Positions 27,733 to 36,414 of a stretch of 50,541 bases of DNA are shown here, piece after piece. The notes under the pieces were generated by a model. That model ran no database searches and was not told where the DNA came from. It worked only from the letters and a program-made list of their open reading frames with translations. Source of the DNA: Nesterenkonia sp. PF2B19 (GTDB taxonomy: Bacteria; Actinomycetota; Actinomycetes; Actinomycetales; Micrococcaceae); the NCBI RefSeq assembly GCF_001758425.2, contig NZ_MDSS02000025.1, positions 1 through 50,541 of the forward strand, given 5' to 3'. The number at the start of each line of letters is the position of its first letter. The stretch's first letter is position 1. The position numbers and the translations under genes were made by a program.

Positions 27733-27735
27733 GCT
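27730..27735 (+). promoter_or_regulatory. -10 element, apparent leaderless promoter of the HAD gene
   Basis: TAGGCT, then seven bases, then GTG 27743. Its first three bases are the racemase stop codon. The HAD gene may thus be transcribed separately as well as by readthrough. Confidence 0.35.
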
Positions 27736-27742
27736 GAGGCCT

Positions 27743-28583
27743 GTGACGACGACACCCTCCACACCGCGCCGCCGCCTGCTGCTCCTCGACTTCGACGGCA
27801 CCGTCTGCCTCGGCGACGACCCCGTGCTCGCCTATGCTCGCCGCGTGGACGCGATCCTCGCCGCCCGGGGGGAGGAGGGAGGCGTGGAGGCCGCCGTCGC
27901 GCATGCCCTCGCCGTCGAGGACCTGCTCGCCGCCGACATCGCCTTCGATGAGACCGGCTTCCCCCGCGGCGTGGACCAGGAACCGGTCGAACGGGGTGCG
28001 GAGCCGCATCGAGCCCCCAGCGCCCACCCGGTCTCCTGGCCGGTCCAGGACGGCTATCAGCTGGTCCAGCTGCTGGCCCGCCAGCGGGGCCTCAGCGACG
28101 CCGGACGCCGGCCAGGCCTTCCTGGGCGGACGGGAGGACCTCCTGGCCCGCGGGCTGGGCACCACCGATGTCCACGCGCCCGCAGGCCTGGCCGAGCTGC
28201 TCGACGAGGTCCGTGCGGAGGCCGGCGTCGTGCTGGCCACCAACGCCCCCGCCGCCGCATTCGGCCCGTGGCTCGAGACGCTCGGGCTCACCGAGGCGTT
28301 CGACGCCGTCATCACAGATTCTCGGAAGCCCTTCGGCATGCCGGAGGTCCTGCGTCGGGCCGGGGAGCTGATCGGCGGGGAGGAGCCCGTGCCGGCGCAG
28401 GAGATCCTCTCGGTGGGGGACATCTGGCGCAACGATCATGAGCACCTCGCGGCCCTGGGCGGCACCACGCTGCTGATCGACAGATTCGCCACCGGACTCG
28501 GAGAGCCGGATCATCGCGTCCAGGACTTCGCCGATGCCGCGCCGATCATCAGGTCCTGGGCGCGAGCGCGCGCAAGGCGCTGA
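27743..28583 (+). CDS. HAD-superfamily hydrolase (frame broken near 28103)
   Basis: The first HAD motif is RRLLLLDFDGTVCLGDDP at residues 10-28. Motif II and the phosphate-binding region appear as GVVLATNAPAAAFGPWLETLGL, motif III Lys in SRKPFGMPE, and motif IV acidic pair in ILSVGDIWRNDHE. Between RQRGLSDA and DAGQAFLGGREDLL (28095-28110) the frame moves by +1. Removing one G from GCCGGACGCC gives SDADAGQAFLGG and a 279-residue protein. A phosphatase or phosphonatase-like reaction is likely; the substrate is unknown. Confidence 0.8.
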
Positions 28584-28610
28584 CCAGCCCCGATACCTAC
28601 TCGCAGGTCA

Positions 28611-28649
28611 CGTGATGCCGCTCATGCCGACGTCGTGAGCGGCATCACG
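28611..28649 (+). terminator. Hairpin terminator after the HAD gene
   Basis: CGTGATGCCGCTCA (28611-28624) and TGAGCGGCATCACG (28636-28649) are perfect 14-bp arms around an 11-base loop. There is no T-tract. It lies in the 331-bp gap before phnD; the rest of that gap holds the phnD promoter and no coding sequence that I can see. Confidence 0.75.
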
Positions 28650-28707
28650 GGCTTCCGCCAGGCATGTGAACACTGTGTGACACCTGATCAAACGCCCCTT
28701 CCGTGGC

Positions 28708-28736
28708 TTGTGAGGCCCATCTCTCCGCTCTAGAGT
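28708..28736 (+). promoter_or_regulatory. Candidate promoter of the phn operon
   Basis: TTGTGA (28708-28713), 17 bases, TAGAGT (28731-28736). It lies about 180 bases before phnD, leaving a long leader. I do not recognise a Pho box in the leader. Confidence 0.5.
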
Positions 28737-28914
28737 GAGGATCAGACTCGCGCCCCGCGTCAGGTGCGGCGTGCCCGGATGAGGCTCTCGACACGAGGCT
28801 CAGGCACGCGGTGCCGCGGCTCGGGACGAGGAGCCTGCCGGACGGTGCACTGGGGGTCTCTATCGATGTGCAGGTCCGGCAGCCACCGGCATCATGATCG
28901 ACAAGGAATCACTC

Positions 28915-29901
28915 ATGCGCATCAAGACCACCTCCGCACTCGCCGTCGGCGGCGTGCTCACGCTCGCTCTGGCCGGCTGCGTCGCGGACTCCGATGACGG
29001 CGGCGACGGCGGAGACGGGGACGCCCTCGTGCTCGGCCTGGTCCCCTCGCAGGACATGGACCAGCTCGTCGAGGACGCCGACGCGCTGGCGGAGCTGCTC
29101 GCCGAGGAGCTGGACCGCGATGTCGAGCCGTACATCACCGACAACTATGCGGGACTGGTCACCGCCATGCAGACCGGGCAGGCCGACATCGGCATGTTCG
29201 GCCCGATCGCGCTGGTCCAGGCCATCGACCAGGCCGATGCCGAGGCCGTGCTCCAGTCCGTGCGCTACGGCTCCGACACCTACGTCACCCAGTGGTTCAC
29301 CAATGATCCGGATACCTACTGCCTGGACGAGCCCGTCATGGCGGAGACCGGCCAGGGCTACGAGATGCTGTTCTGCAACGGCACCGACACCGCCGAGTCC
29401 GGACCGGTCGGGGAGGAGGCGCTCGAGCTGATCGAGGAGGGCGAGACCATCTCCTTCGTGGATGAGGGTTCCGCCTCCGGCTACTACTACCCGGCCACCC
29501 AGCTGGAGGTGCTCAACGGCTTCGACCCGCTCAGCGACATCGACGCCCAGTTCGCCGGGGGCCACCCGAACTCGGTGCTCAACGTCTACAACGGCGAGAT
29601 CAGCATCGGGGTCAGCTTCGACGACGCCCGGGAGTCCGTGGTGGAGGAGCAGGAGGACGTCGGCGACGAGGTCGTCGTCTTCGCCTGGAGCGAGGACATC
29701 CCCAATGACGGGATCGCCCTCGCCGCTGACCTCAGCGACGAGGAGAAGCAGCAGATCACCGACGGCTTCCTGGCGCTCACCGAGTCCGAGGAGGGTCAGG
29801 AGGTCCTCTTCGACGTCTATGAGATCGACGACCTCGTGGAGGCCAACATCGACGCTCTCGACGCCGCCCGTGATGTGGCCGCGAACTTCGGCGACGAGTA
29901 A
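28915..29901 (+). CDS. phnD: Phosphonate/phosphite-type ABC transporter substrate-binding lipoprotein
   Basis: 328 residues with lipoprotein signal MRIKTTSALAVGGVLTLALAGC (lipidation at Cys22) and an acidic linker. The PhnD core is visible: LVLGLVPSQDMDQLVEDADALAELL, the TDNYAGLVTAMQTGQADIGMFGPIALVQA ligand strand, SFVDEGSASGYYYPATQL, and FAGGHPNSVLNVYNGEISIGVSFDDAR. ATG 28915 is preferred to ATG 28894 because AAGGA lies seven bases before it and the signal peptide is then normal. The ligand could be phosphonate, phosphite or hypophosphite. The protein is notably acidic. Confidence 0.9.
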   Translation: MRIKTTSALAVGGVLTLALAGCVADSDDGGDGGDGDALVLGLVPSQDMDQLVEDADALAELLAEELDRDVEPYITDNYAGLVTAMQTGQADIGMFGPIALVQAIDQADAEAVLQSVRYGSDTYVTQWFTNDPDTYCLDEPVMAETGQGYEMLFCNGTDTAESGPVGEEALELIEEGETISFVDEGSASGYYYPATQLEVLNGFDPLSDIDAQFAGGHPNSVLNVYNGEISIGVSFDDARESVVEEQEDVGDEVVVFAWSEDIPNDGIALAADLSDEEKQQITDGFLALTESEEGQEVLFDVYEIDDLVEANIDALDAARDVAANFGDE

Positions 29902-29947
29902 GCCCATCCGACCCCGTCCGGGCGACGTCGCCAGCCGTCGTCCCCCT

Positions 29948-29996
29948 GTCGCGGGAGGTCCGGACCGGCGCACCGCCGGTCGGGGCCTCCCGCGAC
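29948..29996 (+). promoter_or_regulatory. Intercistronic hairpin between phnD and phnC
   Basis: GTCGCGGGAGG (29948-29958) pairs perfectly with CCTCCCGCGAC (29986-29996). An inner ACCGGCG/CGCCGGT pair extends the structure. A hairpin here would partly stop transcription or protect the 3' end of the phnD message, giving more binding protein than transporter, as in many ABC operons. Confidence 0.6.
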
Positions 29997-30015
29997 ACGG
30001 TCCACAGGAAACCCC

Positions 30016-30888
30016 ATGATCAGATTCGAGAACGTCGACGTCGTCTACCCCGGCGGCTTCCCAGGCCTCAAGAAGGTCGACCTCAACATCGAGGCCGGAG
30101 AGTTCGTCGTGATCGTCGGCCTCTCCGGCGCGGGAAAGTCGACCCTCATCCGTACCATCAACGGCCTGGTGCCCTACACCTCGGGCACCCTCACCGTCGG
30201 CGACGAGGTCGTCGACCCCTCCTCCCGTCGGCAGCTGCGCCGCCTGCGTTCCCGGGTCGGCATGATCTTCCAGTCCTTCAACCTGGTCAGCCGGATCTCC
30301 GTGCTGTCCAACGTGCTGGTGGGTCGGTCGTCCCAGACCTCCTCCTGGCGTTCGCTGCTGGGCTGGTACAGGGCGGCCGACAAGGAGATCGCCTTCCAGT
30401 CGCTGGAGCGCGTCGGCATCGTGGAGAAGGCCTACAACCGGGCCTCCGCGCTCTCCGGGGGACAGCAGCAGCGGGTCGCGATCGCCCGGGTGCTCGCCCA
30501 GGATCCCGAGGTGATCCTCGCCGACGAGCCGGTCGCCTCCCTGGACCCGCCCACCGCGCACCAGGTGCTGCAGGACCTGCGACGCATCAACCGGGAACTG
30601 GGGATCACCACCATCGTGAACCTCCACCACCTGGACATGGCGCGCCGGTACGCAGACCGGGTGATCGGCATGCGCGGCGGGGAGGTCGTCTTCGACGGCC
30701 CCGTGGAGGCCGCCACCGATGCTGCCATCGAGGGCGTCTACCAGCGGTCCCTGACGGCTGAGGACGTCGCCCCCGACGCTCCGGTGAGCGTGGACGAGGC
30801 CCTGGGCGCCGAGGACGGACCCGAGGAAGGACCTGAGGTCGAGGGCGGCGGATCGGCCGCCTCACCGGCGGAGCGTGCTGGCCGGTGA
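30016..30888 (+). CDS. phnC: Phosphonate/phosphite-type ABC transporter ATP-binding protein
   Basis: 290 residues. Walker A GLSGAGKST at about 35-43, Q-loop MIFQSFNLVSRISVLSNVLVGR, signature LSGGQQQRVAIARVLAQDP, Walker B VILADEPVASLDP, H-loop NLHHLD. The segment after NVLVGR (SWRSLLGWYRAADKEIA) is typical of PhnC. About 40 extra acidic residues follow the ATPase domain at the C-terminus. Its stop overlaps the GTG of the first permease gene (GTGA). Confidence 0.93.
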   Translation: MIRFENVDVVYPGGFPGLKKVDLNIEAGEFVVIVGLSGAGKSTLIRTINGLVPYTSGTLTVGDEVVDPSSRRQLRRLRSRVGMIFQSFNLVSRISVLSNVLVGRSSQTSSWRSLLGWYRAADKEIAFQSLERVGIVEKAYNRASALSGGQQQRVAIARVLAQDPEVILADEPVASLDPPTAHQVLQDLRRINRELGITTIVNLHHLDMARRYADRVIGMRGGEVVFDGPVEAATDAAIEGVYQRSLTAEDVAPDAPVSVDEALGAEDGPEEGPEVEGGGSAASPAERAGR

Positions 30889-31913
30889 GCGTCACCGTCA
30901 CTGCACCGCCCTCCGCACCCGGGGGACCTCCGGCCTCCGGCGGAGCGGACCGACCGGAGAAGCCGCGTCCCAGTGTGACGGGCTACCTGGGCCTGGCCGC
31001 CGTCGTCGTCCTGCTGATCCTGTTCTTCCTGGCCACCTCCTCGTCCACGCTCGTCCTCGACATCGGTGTGGGTCGGGTGCCGCTGTATCCGGCGCTGGGC
31101 GCCCTGGCGCTGGTGGCCGTGCTGGTCCTGGGCTGGCGCACCCGCACCGGCACGCTGCCGATCCTCGGCGCGCTGGCCGTGATCGGGGTGACCTGGTGGG
31201 GCGGCTCCGGAATCGGATTCACGCTGTCCCCGCTGTGGGAGGACCTGCACCGCGCCGAACCGGTGCTGCAGGGATTCCTGAACCCGAACTGGGCATTCAT
31301 CTGGCGGGTCTCCGACGCGTGGCTGGTCACCCTCGCCATGGCGGTGGTCGCCACCACCGTGGGGTGCTGCATCGGCCTGCTGCTGGCCATGTTGGCCTCC
31401 CCGGTCTCCAGCCCGAACACGGGGGTCTCCCAGTTCGTGAAGGCGCTGAACTCGGTGATCCGGTCCATCCCGGACATCGGGTACGGCCTGCTGTTCGTGG
31501 CGATGCTGGGCGGCACCGCCGGGGGCGCCGGACCCATGGCCGGTGTGCTGGCGCTGGTGATGTTCAACATCGGCATCATCGCCAAGCTGACCGGTGAGAC
31601 CATCGACGCCGTGGACCGCGGTCCGCTGGAGGCCGCCGACGCTTCAGGGGCGAACCTGCTGCAGCGCGACCGGGTGGCTGTGGTGCCGCAGATCCTCCCC
31701 GGATACCTGTCCTACAGCCTCTACGTCTTCGAGCTGAACATCCGCGCCTCCGTGGTGCTCGGGATCGTGGGCGCGGGAGGCATCGGCTCGATCATCAGCG
31801 TGCAGCTCTCGCGCTTCGCCTATGAGAACATCTCGGCGATCATGATCGCCCTGGTGGTCGTGGTGCTGGCCGTGGACTTCCTGTCCCTGACCATCCGACG
31901 GAGGCTGACATGA
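30885..31913 (+). CDS. phnE: Phosphonate/phosphite-type ABC transporter permease, first copy
   Basis: 342 residues. Two to three extra N-terminal helices precede the MetI-like core: WLVTLAMAVVATTVGCCIGLLLAMLA, LNSVIRSIPDIGYGLLFVAMLGG, and the cytoplasmic EAA-type loop AADASGANLLQRDRVAVVPQILPGYLSYSLYVFELNIRASVVLGIVGAGGIG. The last is highly characteristic of PhnE. It overlaps phnC (GTGA) and the second permease gene (ATGA), so the two probably pair as a heterodimer. Confidence 0.92.
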   Translation: MSVTVTAPPSAPGGPPASGGADRPEKPRPSVTGYLGLAAVVVLLILFFLATSSSTLVLDIGVGRVPLYPALGALALVAVLVLGWRTRTGTLPILGALAVIGVTWWGGSGIGFTLSPLWEDLHRAEPVLQGFLNPNWAFIWRVSDAWLVTLAMAVVATTVGCCIGLLLAMLASPVSSPNTGVSQFVKALNSVIRSIPDIGYGLLFVAMLGGTAGGAGPMAGVLALVMFNIGIIAKLTGETIDAVDRGPLEAADASGANLLQRDRVAVVPQILPGYLSYSLYVFELNIRASVVLGIVGAGGIGSIISVQLSRFAYENISAIMIALVVVVLAVDFLSLTIRRRLT

Positions 31914-32875
31914 GCCACTCCCACGAACCCGGCGGACAGTCGCGGAGCTCCTCCGGCGCAGACGACGGTCCTCGCTTCGCCCCGGATCGTCTGGACGCCC
32001 GTCCGGTGAAGCCCTCCAAGCTGGGGTGGAACCTGGGGATGCTGGCCTTCGGGATCCTCTTCATCGCGGCCATCTCCACCACGGGGGCGAACTTCTCTCG
32101 GCTGGCCGACTTCCCCGCGAACTTCCTCAACTACTCCACGCTGATGGTTCAGGGAGTCTTCCAGCCGCTGACCCCGGAGGTGCAGGCGGCGTGGACCACG
32201 GCATTCTCCGACATGCTGGAGTCGGTGCAGATCGCCTGGATCGGCACCGTGGTGGGGGCGCTGTTCTCCCTGCCCATGGGCTTTCTGGCCGCGCGGAACA
32301 TGACGCCGCTGCCCCTGTATGCGGTGGTGCGGTTCATCCTCTCGGTGATCCGCGCGGTCCCGGAGATCGTGTTCGCCATCGCGGTGATGCTGCCGATCTT
32401 CGGCCTCGGGCCGCTGGCCGGCGCGCTGGCCCTGGGAGTGAGCTCCATCGGGACCCTGTCGAAACTCATCTCGGAGGCGATCGAGGGGGTGGATCCGGGG
32501 CCGCTGGAGTCCTCGCGCGCCGCCGGGGCCACCAAGCTGCAGATGATCCGCTGGGCGGTGCTTCCGCAGGTGATGCCGGAGGTGATCGCCATCTGGCTGT
32601 ACCGCTTCGAGGTCAACATCCGGGCCTCGGCGATCCTCGGTGTGCTGGGGGCAGGCGGCATCGGATCCCTGCTCTCGGCCCTGTTCAACGTGCGTGCCTG
32701 GGACCGCATCGGCATCACCCTGGTGGTGATCATCGTGGTCACCATCATCATCGACCAGATCTCGGCCTGGATCCGTCACCGGGTCATCCACGGGGCGCCG
32801 AAGAAGCAGGTGAGGGCGTCGGTGCGTGCTGATGACTCCGGTGACGGTCCTGTGCTCGGCACTCCTCCGACCTGA
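31910..32875 (+). CDS. phnE: Phosphonate/phosphite-type ABC transporter permease, second copy
   Basis: 321 residues with the same core: SVQIAWIGTVVGALFSLPMGFLAARNM, FILSVIRAVPEIVFAIAVMLPIFGLGPLAGALALGVSSIGTLSKLISEAIEG, then RAAGATKLQMIRWAVLPQVMPEVIAIWLYRFEVNIRASAILGVLGAGGIG. ATG 31910 overlaps the first permease stop. The sequence differs widely from the first copy, so they are old paralogues rather than a recent duplication. No C-P lyase or phosphite dehydrogenase gene is in the window. Confidence 0.92.
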   Translation: MSHSHEPGGQSRSSSGADDGPRFAPDRLDARPVKPSKLGWNLGMLAFGILFIAAISTTGANFSRLADFPANFLNYSTLMVQGVFQPLTPEVQAAWTTAFSDMLESVQIAWIGTVVGALFSLPMGFLAARNMTPLPLYAVVRFILSVIRAVPEIVFAIAVMLPIFGLGPLAGALALGVSSIGTLSKLISEAIEGVDPGPLESSRAAGATKLQMIRWAVLPQVMPEVIAIWLYRFEVNIRASAILGVLGAGGIGSLLSALFNVRAWDRIGITLVVIIVVTIIIDQISAWIRHRVIHGAPKKQVRASVRADDSGDGPVLGTPPT

Positions 32876-32931
32876 GGAGACCCCACGGGATGCTCGCCGG
32901 TCGCTCAGCTGAGGCCCAGGGCTGGAGGAGC

Positions 32932-33723
32932 TCAGTTCCATGAGGTCTTTCCGGTGTCGGTCGGTTCGGGGCGGGACAGAGCGCCGTCACGCATAGTGGC
33001 CACGGCGTCGGCCACCGGCACGTACTCGGTGTCGTGGGTGACCATCACGGTGGCTACCTGATGCTCGGCCGTCAGTCTCGCGAGCAGCTGCACCACGGTC
33101 AGAGAACGGTCGTGGTCCAGAGCGGCCGTCGGTTCGTCCACCAGCAGCACCGACGGCGAGCCGATCAGGGCGCGAGCGATGTTGACACGCTGGCGCATTC
33201 CTCCGGAGAGCTCATGAGGTCTCCGTCCGGCGGCGTCGGTCAGGCCGACCTCCTCCAACAGGGCGTCGGCCCTGGCCGCGGCCGACCGACGGGCACCGCC
33301 CCTCATGTCTTCAGCAATGATGAGCTGCTCACGCGACGTCAGCGACGGCAGCAGGTTGGGCTGCTGAAAGATCATGCCGATCTCGTCGCGCCGCAGCCGG
33401 TCGCGGCCTCGGCGGCTGAGCTGGGCGGCATCGCGTCCGGCGATGCTCACCACACCGTGCTGAGGCTGGACCAGAGTGGCCGCGACGGCGAGCAGACTGG
33501 ACTTTCCGGACCCGGAGGGACCGACGAGGGCGAGCATCTGACCCGCGCCGACGCGGAGCGAGACCTCGTCCAGAGCGGTGAGCGTCCCTGCGCCGTCCGG
33601 GTAGGTGAGGGTCACACCGTCCAGCTCGAGGGCTGTCGGCGCGTGTGCCGGGACGGTGCGGGAGCTGGTGTCAGAGGGAACGGCCGATGCCGTCTGGTCC
33701 GAGGTGAATGGTGATGTGGGCAT
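32932..33723 (-). CDS. LolD/MacB-type ABC transporter ATP-binding protein
   Basis: 263 residues. A disordered Thr/Ser/Ala-rich N-terminus (about 30 residues) precedes LELDGVTLTYPDGAGTLTALDEVSLRVGAGQMLALVGPSGSGKSSLLAV (Walker A), MIFQQPNLLPSLTSREQL, signature LSGGMRQRVNIARALI, Walker B VLLVDEPTAALD and H-loop MVTHD. This type works with a single FtsX-like permease, encoded immediately upstream. The genes lie divergent from a two-component system, the usual layout for envelope-stress or antimicrobial-peptide export modules. Confidence 0.92.
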   Translation of the reverse strand: MPTSPFTSDQTASAVPSDTSSRTVPAHAPTALELDGVTLTYPDGAGTLTALDEVSLRVGAGQMLALVGPSGSGKSSLLAVAATLVQPQHGVVSIAGRDAAQLSRRGRDRLRRDEIGMIFQQPNLLPSLTSREQLIIAEDMRGGARRSAAARADALLEEVGLTDAAGRRPHELSGGMRQRVNIARALIGSPSVLLVDEPTAALDHDRSLTVVQLLARLTAEHQVATVMVTHDTEYVPVADAVATMRDGALSRPEPTDTGKTSWN

Positions 33724-33769
33724 GCGTGTTCCTATGAGGTGGAAGGGTGATGGACAGTGCGGGCGCGGA

Positions 33770-34852
33770 TCAGCTGCCGCCGAGTGCGAGGAGGGGGTCC
33801 ACCCGGGTGACCCGGCGGACAGCGAGAACGGCGGCGGCGAGCCCGGTGAGGAGGACTCCGGCCGCGGGCGCCAGAGTCGTCAGCATGGTGAGTTCGACAG
33901 GCGCTGCCCCGCTGGTGGCGAGACCGCCGGCCCACCCGGCGAGACCACCGATGCTCGCACCGAGAGTGAGCACCACGGCGGCCTGCGCCAGAGCATCGCG
34001 CAGCACATAGCCGGTGGAGGCTCCGAGAGCTTTGAGCACCGCGATGTCCCGGGTGCGCTGGACGGTCCACACGGTGAGGAACGCCGCGATCACCAGACCG
34101 GAGATCAGATAGAGCATGACCTGCATCAGCGTCAGCGAACCGTTCTCGGAGGAGTAGGACGCCAGCGCGTCGAAGCTCTCTGTGGGGGTCATGCTCCACG
34201 TGCCGGCGGCGTCATCCACCGCTTGCTCATCGAGGGTCGGGGAGGCGTCGTCCTGTGCGGTGATCGCCAGGACGGTGCCGACGGCATCGGCATCGCCGCG
34301 AGGGGAGAGCTCCTGCCACTGCGCCAGTGCGGTCCACATCACCGGGGTGTGGCTGTACCACTGGGTAGGAGTCACGGCGCTGACCGTGAGTTCCTGGCCG
34401 TTGACCGTCACCGGATCGCCGACTGTCAGCCCCAGGTCCTCGCTGATCTCTTCGGAGACCACCGTCTGATCCACACTCGGTGCCGCCTCGCCGTCTGGCG
34501 TCATTCGGGAGTCCTCGGCGAGTCCGATGACGGCCACTGAGACCGCGTTCCCGGCCTCGGCCGTGGTCTGGCTGATGCCCAGCGGCTCCGCGTGGGCCAC
34601 GCCTTCGGCCTGCTGCCACGTCTCCAGCTGCTCAGCGTCGACGGAGGACTCTGTGTAGCTGGGCTCGCGCTCGTCATCCCCGAAGGCGATCCGATCCGCC
34701 GGCAGCGAGTCGATCGCGGCGACGTTCTGTCGCGCCAGTCCGGAGGTCAGCCCGGTGAGCATCACCAGCAGCAGCGTGATCAGGGCGACCACTGTGCCCA
34801 TCAGTGCGAAGCGCCCGCGGGCGAAGCGGACTTCGCGAAGTGCCAGATACAT
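33770..34852 (-). CDS. FtsX/MacB-like ABC transporter permease (DevC type)
   Basis: 360 residues: one N-terminal transmembrane helix (LMGTVVALITLLLVMLTGLTSGL), a periplasmic-type domain of about 200 residues (IDSLPADRIAFGDDE through VNGQELTVSAV), then three C-terminal helices in the FtsX fold (LMQVMLYLISGLVIAAFLTVWTV, RTRDIAVLKALGASTGYVLRDALAQAAVVLTLGA, AGVLLTGLAAAVLAVRRV). The loop IAVLKALGAST is the conserved FtsX signature. It pairs with the ATPase gene 46 bases downstream. Substrate unknown. Confidence 0.9.
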   Translation of the reverse strand: MYLALREVRFARGRFALMGTVVALITLLLVMLTGLTSGLARQNVAAIDSLPADRIAFGDDEREPSYTESSVDAEQLETWQQAEGVAHAEPLGISQTTAEAGNAVSVAVIGLAEDSRMTPDGEAAPSVDQTVVSEEISEDLGLTVGDPVTVNGQELTVSAVTPTQWYSHTPVMWTALAQWQELSPRGDADAVGTVLAITAQDDASPTLDEQAVDDAAGTWSMTPTESFDALASYSSENGSLTLMQVMLYLISGLVIAAFLTVWTVQRTRDIAVLKALGASTGYVLRDALAQAAVVLTLGASIGGLAGWAGGLATSGAAPVELTMLTTLAPAAGVLLTGLAAAVLAVRRVTRVDPLLALGGS

Positions 34853-35005
34853 CAGGATCTCCGATCATCGTCAGGGGTGTTCCGACCTCGCTGGTCGGTC
34901 GGGGCGGCGGACATCCGCCGTGTCTTCCTCCACTCTCCTTCGCGAGTGCGGGTTCCCCATCGCCTGGGTGGTGGAGCCTCGGCCTCCGAAAGGTGGAGGT
35001 GCCGG

Positions 35006-35021
35006 TCAACCGTTCGGTTGA
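35006..35021. promoter_or_regulatory. Palindromic site between the ABC pair and the two-component genes
   Basis: TCAACCG-TT-CGGTTGA: perfect 7-bp arms with a 2-base centre, in the divergent intergenic region. It is a good candidate site for the NarL-type regulator encoded next door. Confidence 0.5.
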
Positions 35022-35043
35022 TGCCCTGATGTCTTCGCCCGCA

Positions 35044-35049
35044 TACGAT
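35044..35049 (+). promoter_or_regulatory. -10 element, apparent leaderless promoter of the histidine kinase gene
   Basis: TACGAT, six bases, ATG 35056. The G-run between them is too close to the ATG to act as a ribosome binding site. Confidence 0.5.
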
Positions 35050-35055
35050 GGGGGG

Positions 35056-36414
35056 ATGCTGAGGCCGGATGAGCATCCACGGGCAGGGCGTGGTGTGGTG
35101 ATCCTGCGCAGCCTGCGCGTAGGTCTGCACACCAGCGTGGCGGTGCTCCTCGTCATCGGGCTCATCCGACTGCTGGACGGTCCTCACTCCGCCGAAATCC
35201 GCGCCACCGGAGCCGCGCTGACGCTGGTGTTCGCGGCGGTCTACGTGGCCGGCACGCTCGTGGAACGGCGCGTCTCGGAGGCGAAGACATCCGCGTCGTC
35301 GAGCACCGGACCTCTGCGGACGGACTCAGCGCTCGGACAGGGCGGCACGCTGGTGTGGCTGTTCGTGGTCACCGGCCTATGGGGTGGGCTGCTGACCGTC
35401 AGCGCAGACTTCGCCTGGGTCGCCTTCCCGCTGTTCTTCCTGCACCTGCACCTGCTGCGCATCCCATGGGCCGTCGTCGCCGTCGCGGGACTCACGGGTG
35501 CCGTCGTCCTCGCGCTCTGGAACCAGCCCGGAGGAGACCATCCCGCCACGGTGATCGGACCGATCATCGGAGCCGTCTGTGCCGGGCTGATGGCACAGGC
35601 CTACAGAATCATGGATCAGGAGAACCGCGCGCTTCGGGAGACGATGGAGGACCTGCAGCGCGCTCGCCAGGAACTGGTCGCCGCCCAGCGGGAGGCGGGC
35701 GCGCTCGTCGAGCGGGAGCGGCTGGCCCGTGAGATCCATGACACGCTCGCCCAGGGGCTGGCGAGCATCGTCCTGATGAGTCGTGCCGCAGGTTCCAATC
35801 TCGACTCAGGCTCCGTTGAGCAGGCCCGGGACCAGCTGAGCACGGTGGTGCGCACCGCAGGGGAGAACCTGGATGAGGCTCGACGCTTCGTCGCCGTGCT
35901 GCAGTCCGGTGAGCTGCAGGATCCGGGCCTTCTCGACGAGCTGCGCCGTGCCTGCCGGCAGATCGAAGCGCAGGCGGCCGCACAGGGACAGGGCCTGCGG
36001 TGCCGACTACGCGTCAGCGGAGGTCTCCGACCCGTCGCGGGCAGCCAGGCGATGCTGGTGCTGCGGGCGGTGCAGGCGACCCTGGCCAATGTGTTGCGGC
36101 ATGCCCAGGCTGACACGGCCGCCGTCACGCTGACGTTCCTGCAGGAGGCCTTGCTCGTCGACGTCGTCGACGACGGCGTCGGCTTCGATCAGCACGCGAC
36201 GGTCGGGGTGCCCCCTGCCTCCGGCGCCGAGCGCCCCATGGGCACCGGCGTCGGCCTCGGGGCGCTGCGCGACCGTGTCGCGGCCCAGGGCGGCCAGCTG
36301 CACGTAGAGTCTTCCCCCGGCTCGGGAACGGCGGTGTCCATACGCATTCCCCTGGGGCAGGAGCCCCCGCAGCCTCAGGAGCTGCCAGGGGAGGTGGAGC
36401 GATGGACGGAGTGA
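35056..36414 (+). CDS. Sensor histidine kinase, HisKA_3 (NarL-partner) type
   Basis: 452 residues. The N-terminal part has about five hydrophobic segments (VGLHTSVAVLLVIGLIRLL through TVIGPIIGAVCAGLMAQAY), followed by a coiled coil (ENRALRETMEDLQRARQELVAAQRE). The dimerisation box has the phosphoacceptor His228 in LAREIHDTLAQGLASIVLMSR. The ATPase domain ends with VVDDGVGFD and GVGLGALRDRVAAQGGQLHVESSPGSGTAVSIRIPL. It senses an unknown membrane or cell-wall signal. Its 3' end overlaps the response-regulator gene by 13 bases. ATG 35029 is an alternative start. Confidence 0.9.
   Translation: MLRPDEHPRAGRGVVILRSLRVGLHTSVAVLLVIGLIRLLDGPHSAEIRATGAALTLVFAAVYVAGTLVERRVSEAKTSASSSTGPLRTDSALGQGGTLVWLFVVTGLWGGLLTVSADFAWVAFPLFFLHLHLLRIPWAVVAVAGLTGAVVLALWNQPGGDHPATVIGPIIGAVCAGLMAQAYRIMDQENRALRETMEDLQRARQELVAAQREAGALVERERLAREIHDTLAQGLASIVLMSRAAGSNLDSGSVEQARDQLSTVVRTAGENLDEARRFVAVLQSGELQDPGLLDELRRACRQIEAQAAAQGQGLRCRLRVSGGLRPVAGSQAMLVLRAVQATLANVLRHAQADTAAVTLTFLQEALLVDVVDDGVGFDQHATVGVPPASGAERPMGTGVGLGALRDRVAAQGGQLHVESSPGSGTAVSIRIPLGQEPPQPQELPGEVERWTE

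Noticed and set aside
28584-28914. Small gene or RNA in the 331-bp gap before phnD
   Set aside because: Apart from the hairpin and the promoter I find no start codon with a convincing ribosome binding site and coding pattern, and no structure resembling a known RNA.
28909-30630. Minus-strand frame covering phnD and part of phnC
   Set aside because: It is an antisense shadow; PhnD and PhnC motifs are complete on the plus strand.
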